Origin: Umbelopsis ramanniana AG
Lineage: Eukaryota > Mucoromycota > Umbelopsidomycetes > Umbelopsidales > Umbelopsidaceae
Length of the DNA: 64,000 nt
Assembly: GCF_025399195.1 (NCBI RefSeq)
Contig: NW_026252102.1
Span: 248,001-312,000 of the forward strand
Reading direction: 5' to 3'
Shown here piece by piece: positions 23,719-34,584 of this stretch; within the stretch, counting starts at the first letter, position 1; the number at the start of each line of letters is the position of its first letter. The translations under genes were made by a program, and so were the position numbers. The notes beneath the pieces are model-generated. The model ran no database searches and was not told the DNA's origin. It saw nothing but the letters and a program-made list of their open reading frames with translations.

Positions 23719-26031
23719 TTATAGTACATTTTGATGTCTTCTATGGACAGATGCAAGAGTTGGTATAAGGTCCAACACAGTTTTTACAAGCCGCCGAACT
23801 GCTGGATCATCCGGACATACTGCAAGTTGTTGCCTTTTGGCAGCCATGGTATTATGAAATGGAGCTACCCCTGTCGCCATTTCGACCAGAATACACCACA
23901 AACTCCAAATATCTAGATCAGCCGTGGCAGGAATCTCCAATCTTCCCTCTAGATAATAACCAATGAAAGGGAACACTGGTTATATACTGGAAAGATTCTT
24001 GCTATAAAAGGTGGAACGTGCTTACCATTTTTAAACATGTTCGGTGCGCTGTACGCATTGAGTGTAAGCGACCAATCTATCGGCTCCACCACATCATTTC
24101 CTGCAACTGTCAAGGCACAAGCGTGCTGGAAGTCCGTAATCAGCCAGTGTGATGGGTTGTTGCGCTCATGGACAATAGATATAGGCTGAAGTTGTAAGTG
24201 CACAATCCCTTTGCTGTGGATCCACTGAACCGCTTCACATAGGGAACGAGCACTTTTCCGTAATAGCGCATGATCATTGCGCTCAAGCCGACCATCATTC
24301 ATCAAAGACGCCAGGCTCGGTCGGTATTGCCAAATGGATATATATCGATGCTGGGTTATGGAGCTCGGCAATTCAAAGCTGTCAATAGCAGTCGTTACGT
24401 AACTTGATTTTAGATAACGAGTTGTTGATAAGTCTTTATCAAAATCATTTTGATCGATCATGAATTTCAGTATGACTAGATCGCCAAATCGTTTGACATC
24501 GCGAGCCACACGGAAAGCGGTGCCGTCCGCCAAAGAGTTCAGTCTGACGGACTGTATAAGTTCGTAGCGGGTAAACATAATTGTGCCTTCAGGTGCTGTG
24601 GGATTAGCAGATATATTATTACTAGCATGTTTGGCTGAAGTAGGGTATAATACAGCAATGGCACTGGTATTGAGCATTCGGAAGCTTGGTATTTTTGCAT
24701 TGAAGTTGTAGCGCTTGACTTCAGGCTTAGACTCTGGTGGCATGGTGGATACGATGGTTTCGCTGGTAGGGACCCTTGTGTCTAGTTGAGGGTGATCGCT
24801 GGAACTAGGTCGGATAGCACGTCGTCTTCGCCTATGACATAACCATACCATAGAAGAGAGAAACACAAGAGCTACAACCCCACCCGCAACGGCACCTCCT
24901 ATTTTAGCTGCAGCGTGTGGATCTCCTATTGCTTCATCTGATTGCGTCATCGGTGCCAACGGCGTACAAGGTTCTGTGGGAAGTGAAGAAGAAGATGGAG
25001 GAGAGATAGAAGGAACCGTCGCGTTCAATATAATCCAGGAACCATTGTTTGGAAAGAACTTCTGCATCTGACCCCAATTAGGGTCAAAAGCGAGCAATTG
25101 CTGTCCTGTCGATCCCAGTATTAGCTCACTAAAATTTTGCGGCCCAGTCGCTGAATTTTGCAGAATGTTGCTGAAGGGATCAAACATCCATATAGAGGGA
25201 TCCGATGCGCTGATCATTGCCACCAATTGTTTGTTTGTCATAGCATCCGTATAACCTGCTGCTGAAATGGCGCCAGTTGGTAGCATGCCCGATATAGTTA
25301 TCTTTTGCAAAGACAGGCCGTTTAAGCCATATATCGCATTACTTGCATACCCTCCAGCAATATACACATTACCATTTACAACCGCAATACCAGCATGCGC
25401 TAAGCTTGTCATATCAATGCCATCGGTATTCACAATGTACGATGCTACCGTAGCTCCCTGATTTAGGGTTGGGGAGCTGAACGTATAAAGAAAAGCTCCA
25501 AATGTACTGTTGAACGGTGTTATGGAAAACAGGCAAGTGGAGTTCAGAAAGGTAGCAGATGGTGTGGCTAAGCTCCATGTCAACAATGGAGCATCGCCTG
25601 TTTGTGTGTAGGGAACATATGATGCCGTTAAACTTCTAAGTGAAAGTATGGCCAGCGTCTGTCCAGAAGGCATGTTTGGATCTAAAATGAAAATCAGAGG
25701 AGTTGTTGCTGATGGTTCTATCTATGCATATACGTACGTACTTACTCAACATTAGGTTTTGACCTTGTCCATCTGTAACAGATGAAACCTTTCCTATCAC
25801 CACCGAATCCGTCCCAGGCTGCTGAGCACACACGTTGTCGCCGGATGGTCCAGCGGAAAGGGTTTGGGTGGATGCTTTGTTACTAGATGTATCAAATGTT
25901 ATTATGGAATTTGGATAAATAAAGTACATGATGTTGTCGTTATATGCAATACAAGGACTAAGAGTTGCTGTGGCCAACGTGAATAACTTCAAGAAGATGA
26001 TAGCCCATATTGTGCGGACATTGGTAAACAT
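23719..26031 (-). CDS. Receptor-like membrane pseudokinase with kelch-like ectodomain
   Basis: Three exons: 26031-25746, 25681-24026, 23975-23719; 732 aa. Signal peptide at 1-22, then an ectodomain of about 325 residues with repeated beta-propeller-like units (VVNGNVYIAGGYASNAIYGL and similar kelch patterns) and many N-glycosylation sequons. One transmembrane helix lies at about 349-372 (GGAVAGGVVALVFLSSMVWL), followed by a Cys-His and a run of five Arg. The cytosolic part from about 466 has a protein-kinase fold: VILKF (beta-3 Lys kept), ITDFQHA in place of DFG, and DLDIWSLWCILVEMATG (helix F). The catalytic HRDxKxxN loop is replaced by HLQLQPISI, lacking the catalytic Asp, and the glycine loop is degenerate. 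It should therefore be inactive or nearly so, acting as a scaffold or sensor. Confidence 0.8.
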
Positions 26032-27836
26032 GATGTATCAGAATGACAATATGCGATCCGTAACGATGCGTTCTTTTTGGTTGGATGAAAAGTAGAAATA
26101 CAGAATAGATGAATGAGTGTGGCAAAGGAAAGAAAGAATACAATATTACCAAAATTATGATTTGCTATAGATACCGTATTCAACTAGATCCAAATATTCC
26201 TCATCACTAAAGCTACAACAGGAGTTTCGTGGAAGGCTTTTGAGCAGTACAAAGGATCATAAGAGCAAGGGAGGGGTTTCCTAAAGGGACACTCTGCAGT
26301 GATCGTCAAAGCCATAAACTGAATCTGACGTGCCTGAACTTCCGCGCAAAATACACAACACCCTTTTTTGTAGGTCCAGGGCAGGCGAATGTCAAGTTGT
26401 TAATAATAGCGTGTTGTATGAGGTGGAGTTGATGTAAAATAACATCATTGTAATAGACTTTTTGTAAGATCCTTCCGATAACTGCAGTGCATTGGGAAAT
26501 TAAGCTTTGCATCATTGATGCCCTCCTTAATTGGACACACGCAAGTTAGAAGGTTGGTTGTGGTGGCAATGTGTATTGTGCATATACATGATGAGTTCTC
26601 TATTTTTCTGGTTGCAAAGCTTTACTTTTCGTTCACCCCCACTATTTGGCCATAATGTGGCAGACAAAATTATCGAAAGCAATGCTAGGCAAGATATAGC
26701 ACTTTGCAATGATCATCGATTAGCATTCGACCCTGACAAACGAAAATCTGTAAACGTTGACACCTCTATTTCGGTATGGTCTCAACTACGATCGCTTAGG
26801 TATATCCTGCTGCTTACTTTGGCAATGCGCCGAAAACACATTTAACTGCCCGTTTTGTGATGGATGTGTTCACGTCGGGGTCCATATGGTCACTCCTTAA
26901 AGCTGTTTCCAATTTCAACCAACGGTAAAAAGCGCGGTGTAATCATGCAAAGCCATTGTCACTGTTCAAACATTATGCAAATTGTTTGGATATTTCAGTC
27001 AACTTTTAGCATGCATTACAGAGAACGTTCTGAAGCCACCAATTGCGGACATTGTGTGCCTATCAAACACTGATATTGGAATTGGCAGATGCAGTGGTAG
27101 TGAGACTGCCAAGGCTGCAATTGGCGTTCAATTGAGTTACCAATATTAATAGTATCGACAGCTTTTACACAACAGTTCTGCAAAAGTTTATAAATAGGAA
27201 CCGCAGTGTTTTTTTTTGGTTGATAAAACGTAACGTAGCGTAACCTAAAGCTTACTGCATTTTTTTTAGGCCATGTCATGCCGTTGCTGGAGCAACTGCC
27301 TTCCAAGCACTTACGCGCTCTTGATAAGAAGCAAAAGAGAGTAGATACCACTGAACGACGATAGGTTCAACGAGAAGCAAATTCAAGCTATGTTTGGATT
27401 GGCCAGAGCCAGCTGCTCTTGCTGGCCAGCCAGATGTACTGCAATTTGCGAATTCGCAGTCCGAGAACGCTGGGTAGGAACAACATGAGCGTTGAGGTTG
27501 TGGACGAGATTAGAGCCCGGTTCACGTGGAAAATCCTAAATAGTAAGGCGGGTGCAGGTCAAATTCAAGCTTTGTGCGACTATAATCAACCAAGCAATAG
27601 TAGCGGCAGAGATTGGTGAATTTTTAAAATAAAGAGGTGGTAATAGAGTTCTTGTGTGGAGGGCAAAAAGAAGGACCGACTGTGCAATTCAAACACCACC
27701 AGCCAAGCAGGGAAAAGGAAAAATAAAAATAAAAGTGTGCCATGAAACAAGGCAAGGCTGAGGCACGTCTGACCGTTTACTGTCACAGTTCTTCACTCAG
27801 CTCCTCTTTATCTCGCTTATTGCACACTTTTCCCCA
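26032..27836. other. 1.8 kb divergent intergenic region
   Basis: This separates the pseudokinase gene (minus) and the LRR/PP1 regulator gene (plus), so it contains both promoters. Scattered open frames of 60-110 codons on both strands have low-complexity or random composition. No RNA gene, repeat or transposon feature was recognised. Confidence 0.4.
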
Positions 27837-30800
27837 ATGTCCCAGGTGGAAGGTCAAACCTCCGCTGGGCATTTCACTACAATAGACGACTTTATCTTGC
27901 CGGGGAACCACACTCGCATGGAACCACCCTATGACTATAATCCTAATTTCAAGCCTGCTAAAGGCATCCTCAAACAGCGGTCCCGGATTCTTCAAAGAGA
28001 ACAACAAGCATCGACATCCTGGATATCAACCCTCAACTCTAAGCTTTCTGGCAACCCAAATACCAACGGCAATGTGAGCGATTCGCAGAAGCGCAATGGC
28101 ACAGACCAACTTCAAGATGGCAAGACTTCCGACAGTAGGCCACAGACAGGTTTAGTGGGTGGACTATCAAGTTTTCGCAAATTCATCAGCAATGCCGCCA
28201 GTAATCGCACCGCCAATGCCCAGGGTTCTATGATGAATTTGGAAAACTCTTCTGTTACATCTCTTAGCTCGATCAATTCTGAAAACTTTGAAGATAGCAA
28301 CCTTGAGCTTGACCCAGAAGACCTCAAACGAGTTCGGTTTTCCATTCAACAGCTGACTACAGAATACCGCCCATATGATAACCGCCAGTATATTGATGAT
28401 CCTCCAAAACCTGAGGAAACAAACGAGCTAAAAGTTGGTGCCGCCGACGATCAAGTTGCTCCTGCCACTTTGGAAGCGAATCCTGCCACTTTGGAAGTTT
28501 CAACCGAGGTCGACTCCAAACATATTGATGAAACGGCCGATAATTTCACGGACATCACCTCTAATACTGAATCATTTACCGAGACAACCTTCGAGGAAGT
28601 TACATCCAATGAAGAGGAAACTCCGGTTCCTAAGCGGACCGATAGTCTAGTATCGTCATTGTCGTCCGGTCAACCTTGTTCACCAACCGATCTTCTGATA
28701 TTTTATGAAACGGCATGTCGTAACAAGGATGAGCACATGTTTCAGCCTCTTGTCCGCCAGTTACAGGTAAGCGTTGACGGATGTAAACAAACATTGAATT
28801 GTCTGATAATTAAAATGGAATCTGCGTAGGAGCAAGCCCATATGTCTCACTTGACATCTCTGGATCTTTCCAACTATCTGATTGATCGGGAGGCCGCAGA
28901 ACCCATCAGCGATATCTTGACGTTGGAGCATAATCTTCAGAGGCTGATAATGCAAAATTGTGGTTTGGAAGATGAGGTATGATGGTGATGATAATATCAC
29001 ATAAAAATTACCAGCCCTGCGTCTTTCTGGCAGTCTGTGTAGTAATCAAATTTCTCTTGATGTGTACAGACAATTAAGCTTATGCTAAATGGTTTGCTGA
29101 CAAGCGACAGCGTGAAGTATCTCAATATTGCAAATAACAAGAAAGTGAAAGCGAACGGATTCAAGTACATTGCCATCTATATGCGAGAGGTATATTATGT
29201 GTACACAGCGTGATGTAAAGAGTTTTGATACAGGCTACTAACTCAGTCCATTTTCCAGTCAATATCCTTGCAGGTGCTGAACTTGTCCCTCAATAACTTT
29301 GATAAAAAGTCTGTTCAGATGATATCGCAAGGTCTTATTTCCAAAAAGTCAATGCAAAGCAGCGCAGGAATCGATACCCTCATTATGGACGCCTGTTTGT
29401 TCCGTCCTTCTTTGTTAGAAGCTTTAGCTGTCGGCGTCAAAAATACTGCTTCCCTCAAAACGCTGTCTCTTCGAAATAACCGTATCAACCATCAGGGAGC
29501 TTCCTGGATAGGGGTCATGCTGCGTGATTATGTTAGCCTTGGCTTTTATGCTGGCTCCACTGAAAGTATTTCGTCAACCTCATCGATACAGCATGGCTTG
29601 GAACGCTTAGCTTTGGATGGTAACGACTTGCGACAAGGAATACAGTTTGTAGCACAGGCATTGAAGCGAAATCAGAGTTTGAAAGAGTTAGGTCTGAACG
29701 GTTGCAAAATCGATGCAAGAAGTGTTGTATACCTTGGTGATGCTTTGGTAAGTCAAGCTACTGATGAGAATAACAGTTCAGGTCCATTCGATCTCACTAT
29801 CATCCTTTTTTACCAGAAATACAATCAAGCATTGGAAAAACTGAATATCAGTAACAACGATCTTGGCGTACCAGTTCGAGATGGGGTAAGTTTCCTGTTG
29901 CAATCGACGTTATCGTGGCCACCCACCTAACTTGCATCTGTATAGTTTGTTTCTTTGTCACTGGGATTGCAGCACCACCCTTCCCTACGAGACATCGATC
30001 TAAAGGGAACATCCATGAAAACAGAAGGTTCGTTTTTTCAGCACAAATGTAATTGATCCAATGGAAGAAATTAACAAGCCATCTGCTATATAGACGCTAT
30101 AGAGATTTCTAAATCTTTACCATATGTCAAGTCCCTAATGAGGCTTGACTTACGCAACAACCCTCTCATTACTATAGAGGGCTACGCCAGCTTGGCAGAG
30201 GCCATGAAACGAAATCACACTCTCGCATTTTTGGACATAGATGTTTCGGTAAGCGCGCGCTTGTCATGGTTACATCGACGTAAAGTCGGCCATTAACTCA
30301 TAAAATTGGCTTGCGCTTTCACAGCAGGCGAACCAAGAGTTGACCCAATTGCAAAGTGATATCTTGACACAATGCAGCCACAATACCCGCCGTAATTTTG
30401 CAGACGCAACGGATGGCGAAGACGGAAGTACTCCAGCAGATACGAAGGTAGCTCCACACAAGGATGTGGAAAGAGTTGTATCGAAAACAAAAGCACAGGC
30501 AACTGTACGATTGTCTCTGCAAGAGCGTCTTGCTGCTGTGACCCGGGGTGCCAACTCCAGAGTGCCAGTCCCAGCGGAAGTTAAGCCTGGTCCGTCTCCT
30601 GAAGACGAGCTGCGAGAAAAGCTGGAGGCCAAGCGGAAAGAAGAAGAGTCCTTGAACAAAGAGATTGAAATAGCTTCTGATCATCAATCTTTATTAGCGG
30701 AAATGTTGAATGCCACTTCAACTGAACCAACTGACGAAAGATCTGATGTCAACGAAACACTTAATGTAAGTTATTTTACCCCCATTCAATTTTTGTAACT

Positions 30801-31325
30801 GGAAGCTGATTTTTTTTTTTTTTTTCATATTCTTCCAGCGACTTCACTTACAGTGTGAAACATCTCAACGACTGATCATGTCCTTTGTACCAAGAATTAC
30901 AGATGAAGGTCTATTAGGTAAATATGTTCCCAATCGAAGAGTTTGACCTTGTTTTGGAGCAGTTCTACTCACTTTCCTTTGACTATGCAGACAAATTATT
31001 AAACGTTAATGATAAGCTGACGGAGGTTATATCGCAATACGAAAAGAAATATCTTGAAGCTCCCGAACAGCAATTGGATGAAGATGCTGAGCCGGCTACT
31101 GTTGAACCTCAAGTGGTTGAAGAACCGTCATTTGCTATAGGAGATGATGATGACGACGATATACCCTCTAGACCAAACGCATCGGCATTAGATACCACGG
31201 TTTCGGTGAAAGATGAAAAGAAGACAAAGTTAGAAGAGAAGCGACGCGAAACAGAAAAGCAAGAAGCTGAAGCTCTAAAGATAGCCAAGCAGCTTGCTGA
31301 CCAAGAGTTGCAGGATGAGGAATAA
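27837..31325 (+). CDS. LRR-type PP1 regulatory subunit (PPP1R37-like) with C-terminal GAT-like bundle
   Basis: Ten exons: 27837-28766, 28830-28976, 29070-29189, 29259-29747, 29817-29885, 29946-30027, 30094-30248, 30325-30765, 30839-30917, 30991-31325; 948 aa. The N-terminus holds two protein phosphatase 1 docking motifs, GILK (SILK type, residues 43-46) and KRVRFS (RVxF type, about 164-169). Residues about 290-660 are RI-like leucine-rich repeats (LDLSNYLID, LSLRNNRINHQGASW, LDLRNNPL) ending in the LDID cap also seen in human PPP1R37. Residues about 785-870 read as three helices matching the GAT domain pattern of GGA/TOM1 proteins (SLLAEML..., ETLNRLHLQCETSQRLIM, LLDKLLNVNDKLTEV). An acidic stretch and a Lys/Glu coil finish the protein. 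Likely a PP1-targeting scaffold; the GAT assignment is by eye. Confidence 0.8.
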
Positions 31326-31416
31326 CAATATTCGTTAATTTATGGGCCCATTTTCTCCCCCCCCCCCAAATTAAAAAACCTGTCGTTGGCTTGTTTCTTG
31401 CCTTCTTTATGCAACC

Positions 31417-32531
31417 ATGTCTAAATCAATAACAACTACAACAGCCAAAGAACTAGGATTGTCTGGCGTAAAGAAATCTTTAATTGTCGTTCAACCAACT
31501 ATATCCATCCGCGACGCGCTTGAAGTCATGTCTAGAAATGGCATTACGTCGCTACCAATGTACTCCCACAGTAGTACCCAAATCACTAGCATTGTCAATT
31601 TATTTGATATTCTGATTCACTTAGTCAAGGGTTCCGAAACGGCCTCCTTTGACCAAGAGGAGTTCGCCAAATTGGCAGAACCGCTTGAGAACGTACTGGG
31701 TTTAGACGGAGATATGGAGAGTTATCGTGTCTTCAAGTCTTACGATACCGACGACCTTATTGACGTGAGTGTAGTTGAATAACTCTACTGCTACTTTTCA
31801 AAATGGTAAATTTAAGATATACATATGTAAATGTACAGACTTTGCAAGCTTTCGCGTCTGGCATCCACCGTTCTCTTGTCGTCGACAATATGGACGTTTC
31901 TCCGCCTTGGCTGCTTACCCAAACGGACATTCTCCGCTATGTGTACCAGCACCCTGAGTCTCTGCAACCTTTGGGTATAGATGTTAAAAAATCAATTGGG
32001 GAGTTGCAAGTTCTTCCACCGTCGGCTTCGGTTGTTACAGCGTCTCCCGATGAGCTTGCTGTGAACGTCTACAAAAAGATGGGAAACCTCAAAGTTGCTG
32101 GTGTTCCCATCGTGGATGAGTATGTTTTATGTAAACATGATCTGTGGGTGATTCGATATTTATATCATCTCTTTGTACACCTAGAAACAACAAGATTATC
32201 TCGGACTTGTCAATTGAAGATTTGCCCTCGGCTGATCTAACCAAGCCAAATAACTTGGCACTTCCTTGTCTTAAGTTTTTAGAGGTACAGTATTGGCAGT
32301 CTTGACCATGATCAGAACAAATTGTAACCATTTGATTAGGAACTGGGCAAGTCGAAATCTTTAACCGTGCCCAAGGATATAACACTAAACGACTTGATGC
32401 AGTCGTTGTTGACCCAAAGAGCTCATCGTGCATGGATAGTCAGCCCCGAAAACACTCTTGATGGAGTTATTTCCATGTCTGATATCATATCATACATTTG
32501 CCGTCAACATCAGGCTCAAGTTCATAACTGA
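31417..32531 (+). CDS. CBS-domain protein, possible AMPK-gamma/Snf4-like regulator
   Basis: Four exons: 31417-31764, 31839-32119, 32185-32284, 32340-32531; 306 aa. Several CBS modules can be followed: SIRDALEVMSRNGITSLPM, FASGIHRSLVVDN...LLTQTDILRYV, ELAVNVYKKMGNLKVAGVPI, and TLNDLMQSLLTQRAHRAWIV ending with GVISMSDIISYI. Four CBS repeats in about 300 residues is the size and layout of the nucleotide-binding gamma subunit of AMPK/SNF1 (Snf4). The sequence is divergent, however, and Sds23-type CBS proteins are an alternative. Likely cytosolic adenine-nucleotide sensor; no signal peptide or membrane segment. It starts 91 bp after the previous gene, past a C-rich tract. Confidence 0.82.
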
Positions 32532-32610
32532 AAGTTTCTTATATATGATGATGAATTCTCTATATGTGTATATAATTTTCTTCTTTTTTACATTACATGT
32601 TTGATGAATT

Positions 32611-33761
32611 TCAAGGCTTTGGGTTGTGCATAACTACACAGGCAACAGATCCCAATGCTTGACGGATGTATTCTTTCTCAACATCGTGGCCTAAGGAAAG
32701 CGAGAGAGCCATTAGTAAAAAGAGAAGAGACATGGCGATGAAATATACATATAGCCCAACATTTCATTTTAAGAAATAAAACTTACTGTCTTCAACTTCT
32801 CCCCAACGATCAATTTGGGAATTGACTTCAACATGGGCAGCCTGTGCTGCTTGCTCGACGGTGATACCTCTCTTGACAAGTGCCAATCCGATCAAAAAAC
32901 TTTTGCTGCTGATGACGGCTCTTTCTAATGCGGCGAGCTCCAACGGGTCCATATCAGTAACTGACTTTCTCAAAGTATCCTTTGTCTCTTGCGGCTGGTT
33001 CACTTGGAAGATACCGTCAGTGACTTTTAACTCCACATCGTATTGCTTTTCAATCCATTGAAGAATTGGCTTCCAATGTTGGGCTTGCAATTGGACCAAT
33101 ATTTCAGGGAAATCTTCGTGGAAGCATATAGTATCTGTTTCAAGGTAGGACATCAACTTATCAATGACCTGTGGGCGAATTGAGGGATCTTCTGCAGCTC
33201 CAATGTCAAGACCGTCAATGGCTCGAGACAACAGAGATGTCTACAGGGTTGCAGAATGATTAACCGTTTGCTCCATGCTCAGAATGATACATGTACTGGA
33301 TCTTACCAAAGGTAGTGAGTGTGGCTTCAAGTTCGAGAGTTGACCATCCCATTCTGCGGCAAGCAGTTGGGCCAATTGCTTACGATCAGCAGACAACATA
33401 ATTTTGTTCTTGGAAGGCGTTCGAAGGTTGCGACCGTCCAATTGTACGACGTACTTTTCATCATCCAATTTAATCGAAGCCTTTTTCCAGAAACGCTTCA
33501 TAGTACGTTCAGCCTCTGTTTGTAAATGGGCGGGTTATGATGAGTCTTTTTGGAGGGATCATGATAAGTTGAATCAAGTAATTTATACGAACTGTTGGTT
33601 GCACTTTCTTTGGAGCCAGCAGCAGCAGCAGCTCCTGGTTGTGCGACTTGGAATCTCGGAGGTAAACAGTGGAATGATCGTGTTGTAGCATTGGTAATTC
33701 TAAGATTCCTGGCCAAGCAAGCGCTTGTGAGTTGTGAGGTAGTTCGAATGGCAGAGAACAT
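32611..33761 (-). CDS. ATP12: Mitochondrial F1-ATPase assembly chaperone Atp12
   Basis: Four exons: 33761-33593, 33515-33307, 33240-32787, 32690-32611; 303 aa. The first 50 residues are rich in Arg, Ser and Ala with no acidic residues, fitting a mitochondrial presequence. The ATP12 family core follows: MKRFWKKASI, VVQLDGRNLRTPSKN, LAAEWDGQ, then the helical part with LETDTICFHED, WKPILQWIEKQY and FLIGLALVKRGITVEQAAQAA...WGEVEDSKFY. Atp12 binds the F1 alpha subunit and prevents its aggregation before assembly of the alpha3beta3 hexamer in the matrix. Length and motif order are typical. Confidence 0.93.
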
Positions 33762-34452
33762 GTTAGGAAGCTCAGGTACAAAAGTTGAGAGGACCCAACG
33801 AGCAATGTTGTGTCGTAAAAGACAGTCACGGACGGTTGGAAAATTGCCGGTTTGACAGCTTCTCTGGTTTGACCAAAAATCAGGCGTTTTGCCTCCCCTG
33901 CACTTTGGGATGGTCACAGGACAGAATATTTCAAACCGTGCATGAAGAAAGTGTCATACTGGGAATAAAAATAAATTGAAATGAATGATGAAAGCGACTT
34001 TCTATATCAGTGTGGCCACAACTTTGTATCGGCCTGGTACTTGAGATCAGGCATTAAAGTCTCAGTCACTTCACACAGGTATTTCCACTCTAGCCGATCC
34101 AATTATCCGTCAAATGAAGATTTTCTCATACCCAAATTTCGACCCTACCAACTTTGGTGATGACAGGTATTTTTTTGGTAGCTAAAGGGCCTTTATTTAT
34201 CGGCGAGCTCATAAACAAATGTGTGCAAACTTGACGTCATGTTCTTGACCGTAGAGACGATCAATGCGTTTTCAAAGGACATCATTATTAGACCATCCTG
34301 CACAGGAACAGAACAAGGATGGCGTTATGGGGATTGTCTTAGGATGAGTGAAAAATGGCAAGTATCCGCATCGCAATGCAAAATATAACCCAAGTGGTGT
34401 GCCATTGAACATGTGAGCCGCTTATGTCTTGCAATTACTTGATTTGGCAGCT

Positions 34453-34458
34453 GTGGGG
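34453..34458 (+). promoter_or_regulatory. CreA/Mig1-like carbon-repressor motif (GTGGGG)
   Basis: GTGGGG fits the fungal CreA/Mig1 consensus SYGGRG and lies 43 bp before a TATA box and 127 bp before the hexose transporter start. The position suits glucose regulation, but a 6-bp motif occurs often by chance. Confidence 0.25.
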
Positions 34459-34495
34459 AGCTTTGGATTGCCTGATGATGAGACAATGCCATCAG

Positions 34496-34503
34496 TATAT
34501 AAA
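34496..34503 (+). promoter_or_regulatory. TATA box of the hexose transporter gene
   Basis: TATATAAA ends 81 bp before the ATG at 34585. The spacing suits a TATA-driven, regulated gene such as a sugar transporter. Confidence 0.5.
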
Positions 34504-34584
34504 GATCAATTTGGCTCGTAATAAAAACCTGACTTGAAAAGAATAATAACATCCATCTGATTCAGTCTCAAAATAACATTTACC

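Larger units (their letters stand above)
33762..34584. other. Divergent promoter region of ATP12 and the hexose transporter
   Basis: About 820 bp. It contains a TATA box and a CreA/Mig1-like G-rich motif on the transporter side (listed separately). Otherwise nothing is recognised. Confidence 0.45.

Noticed and set aside
27016-27351. 111-codon minus-strand ORF in the 26-27.8 kb gap
   Set aside because: Random composition, no splice partners, no known motif.
30766-30917. Splicing exon 8 of the LRR/PP1 gene directly to the acceptor at 30917
   Set aside because: It keeps phase, but it drops a helix that completes the GAT-like pattern; the model with exon 9 and the 30918-30990 intron reads better.
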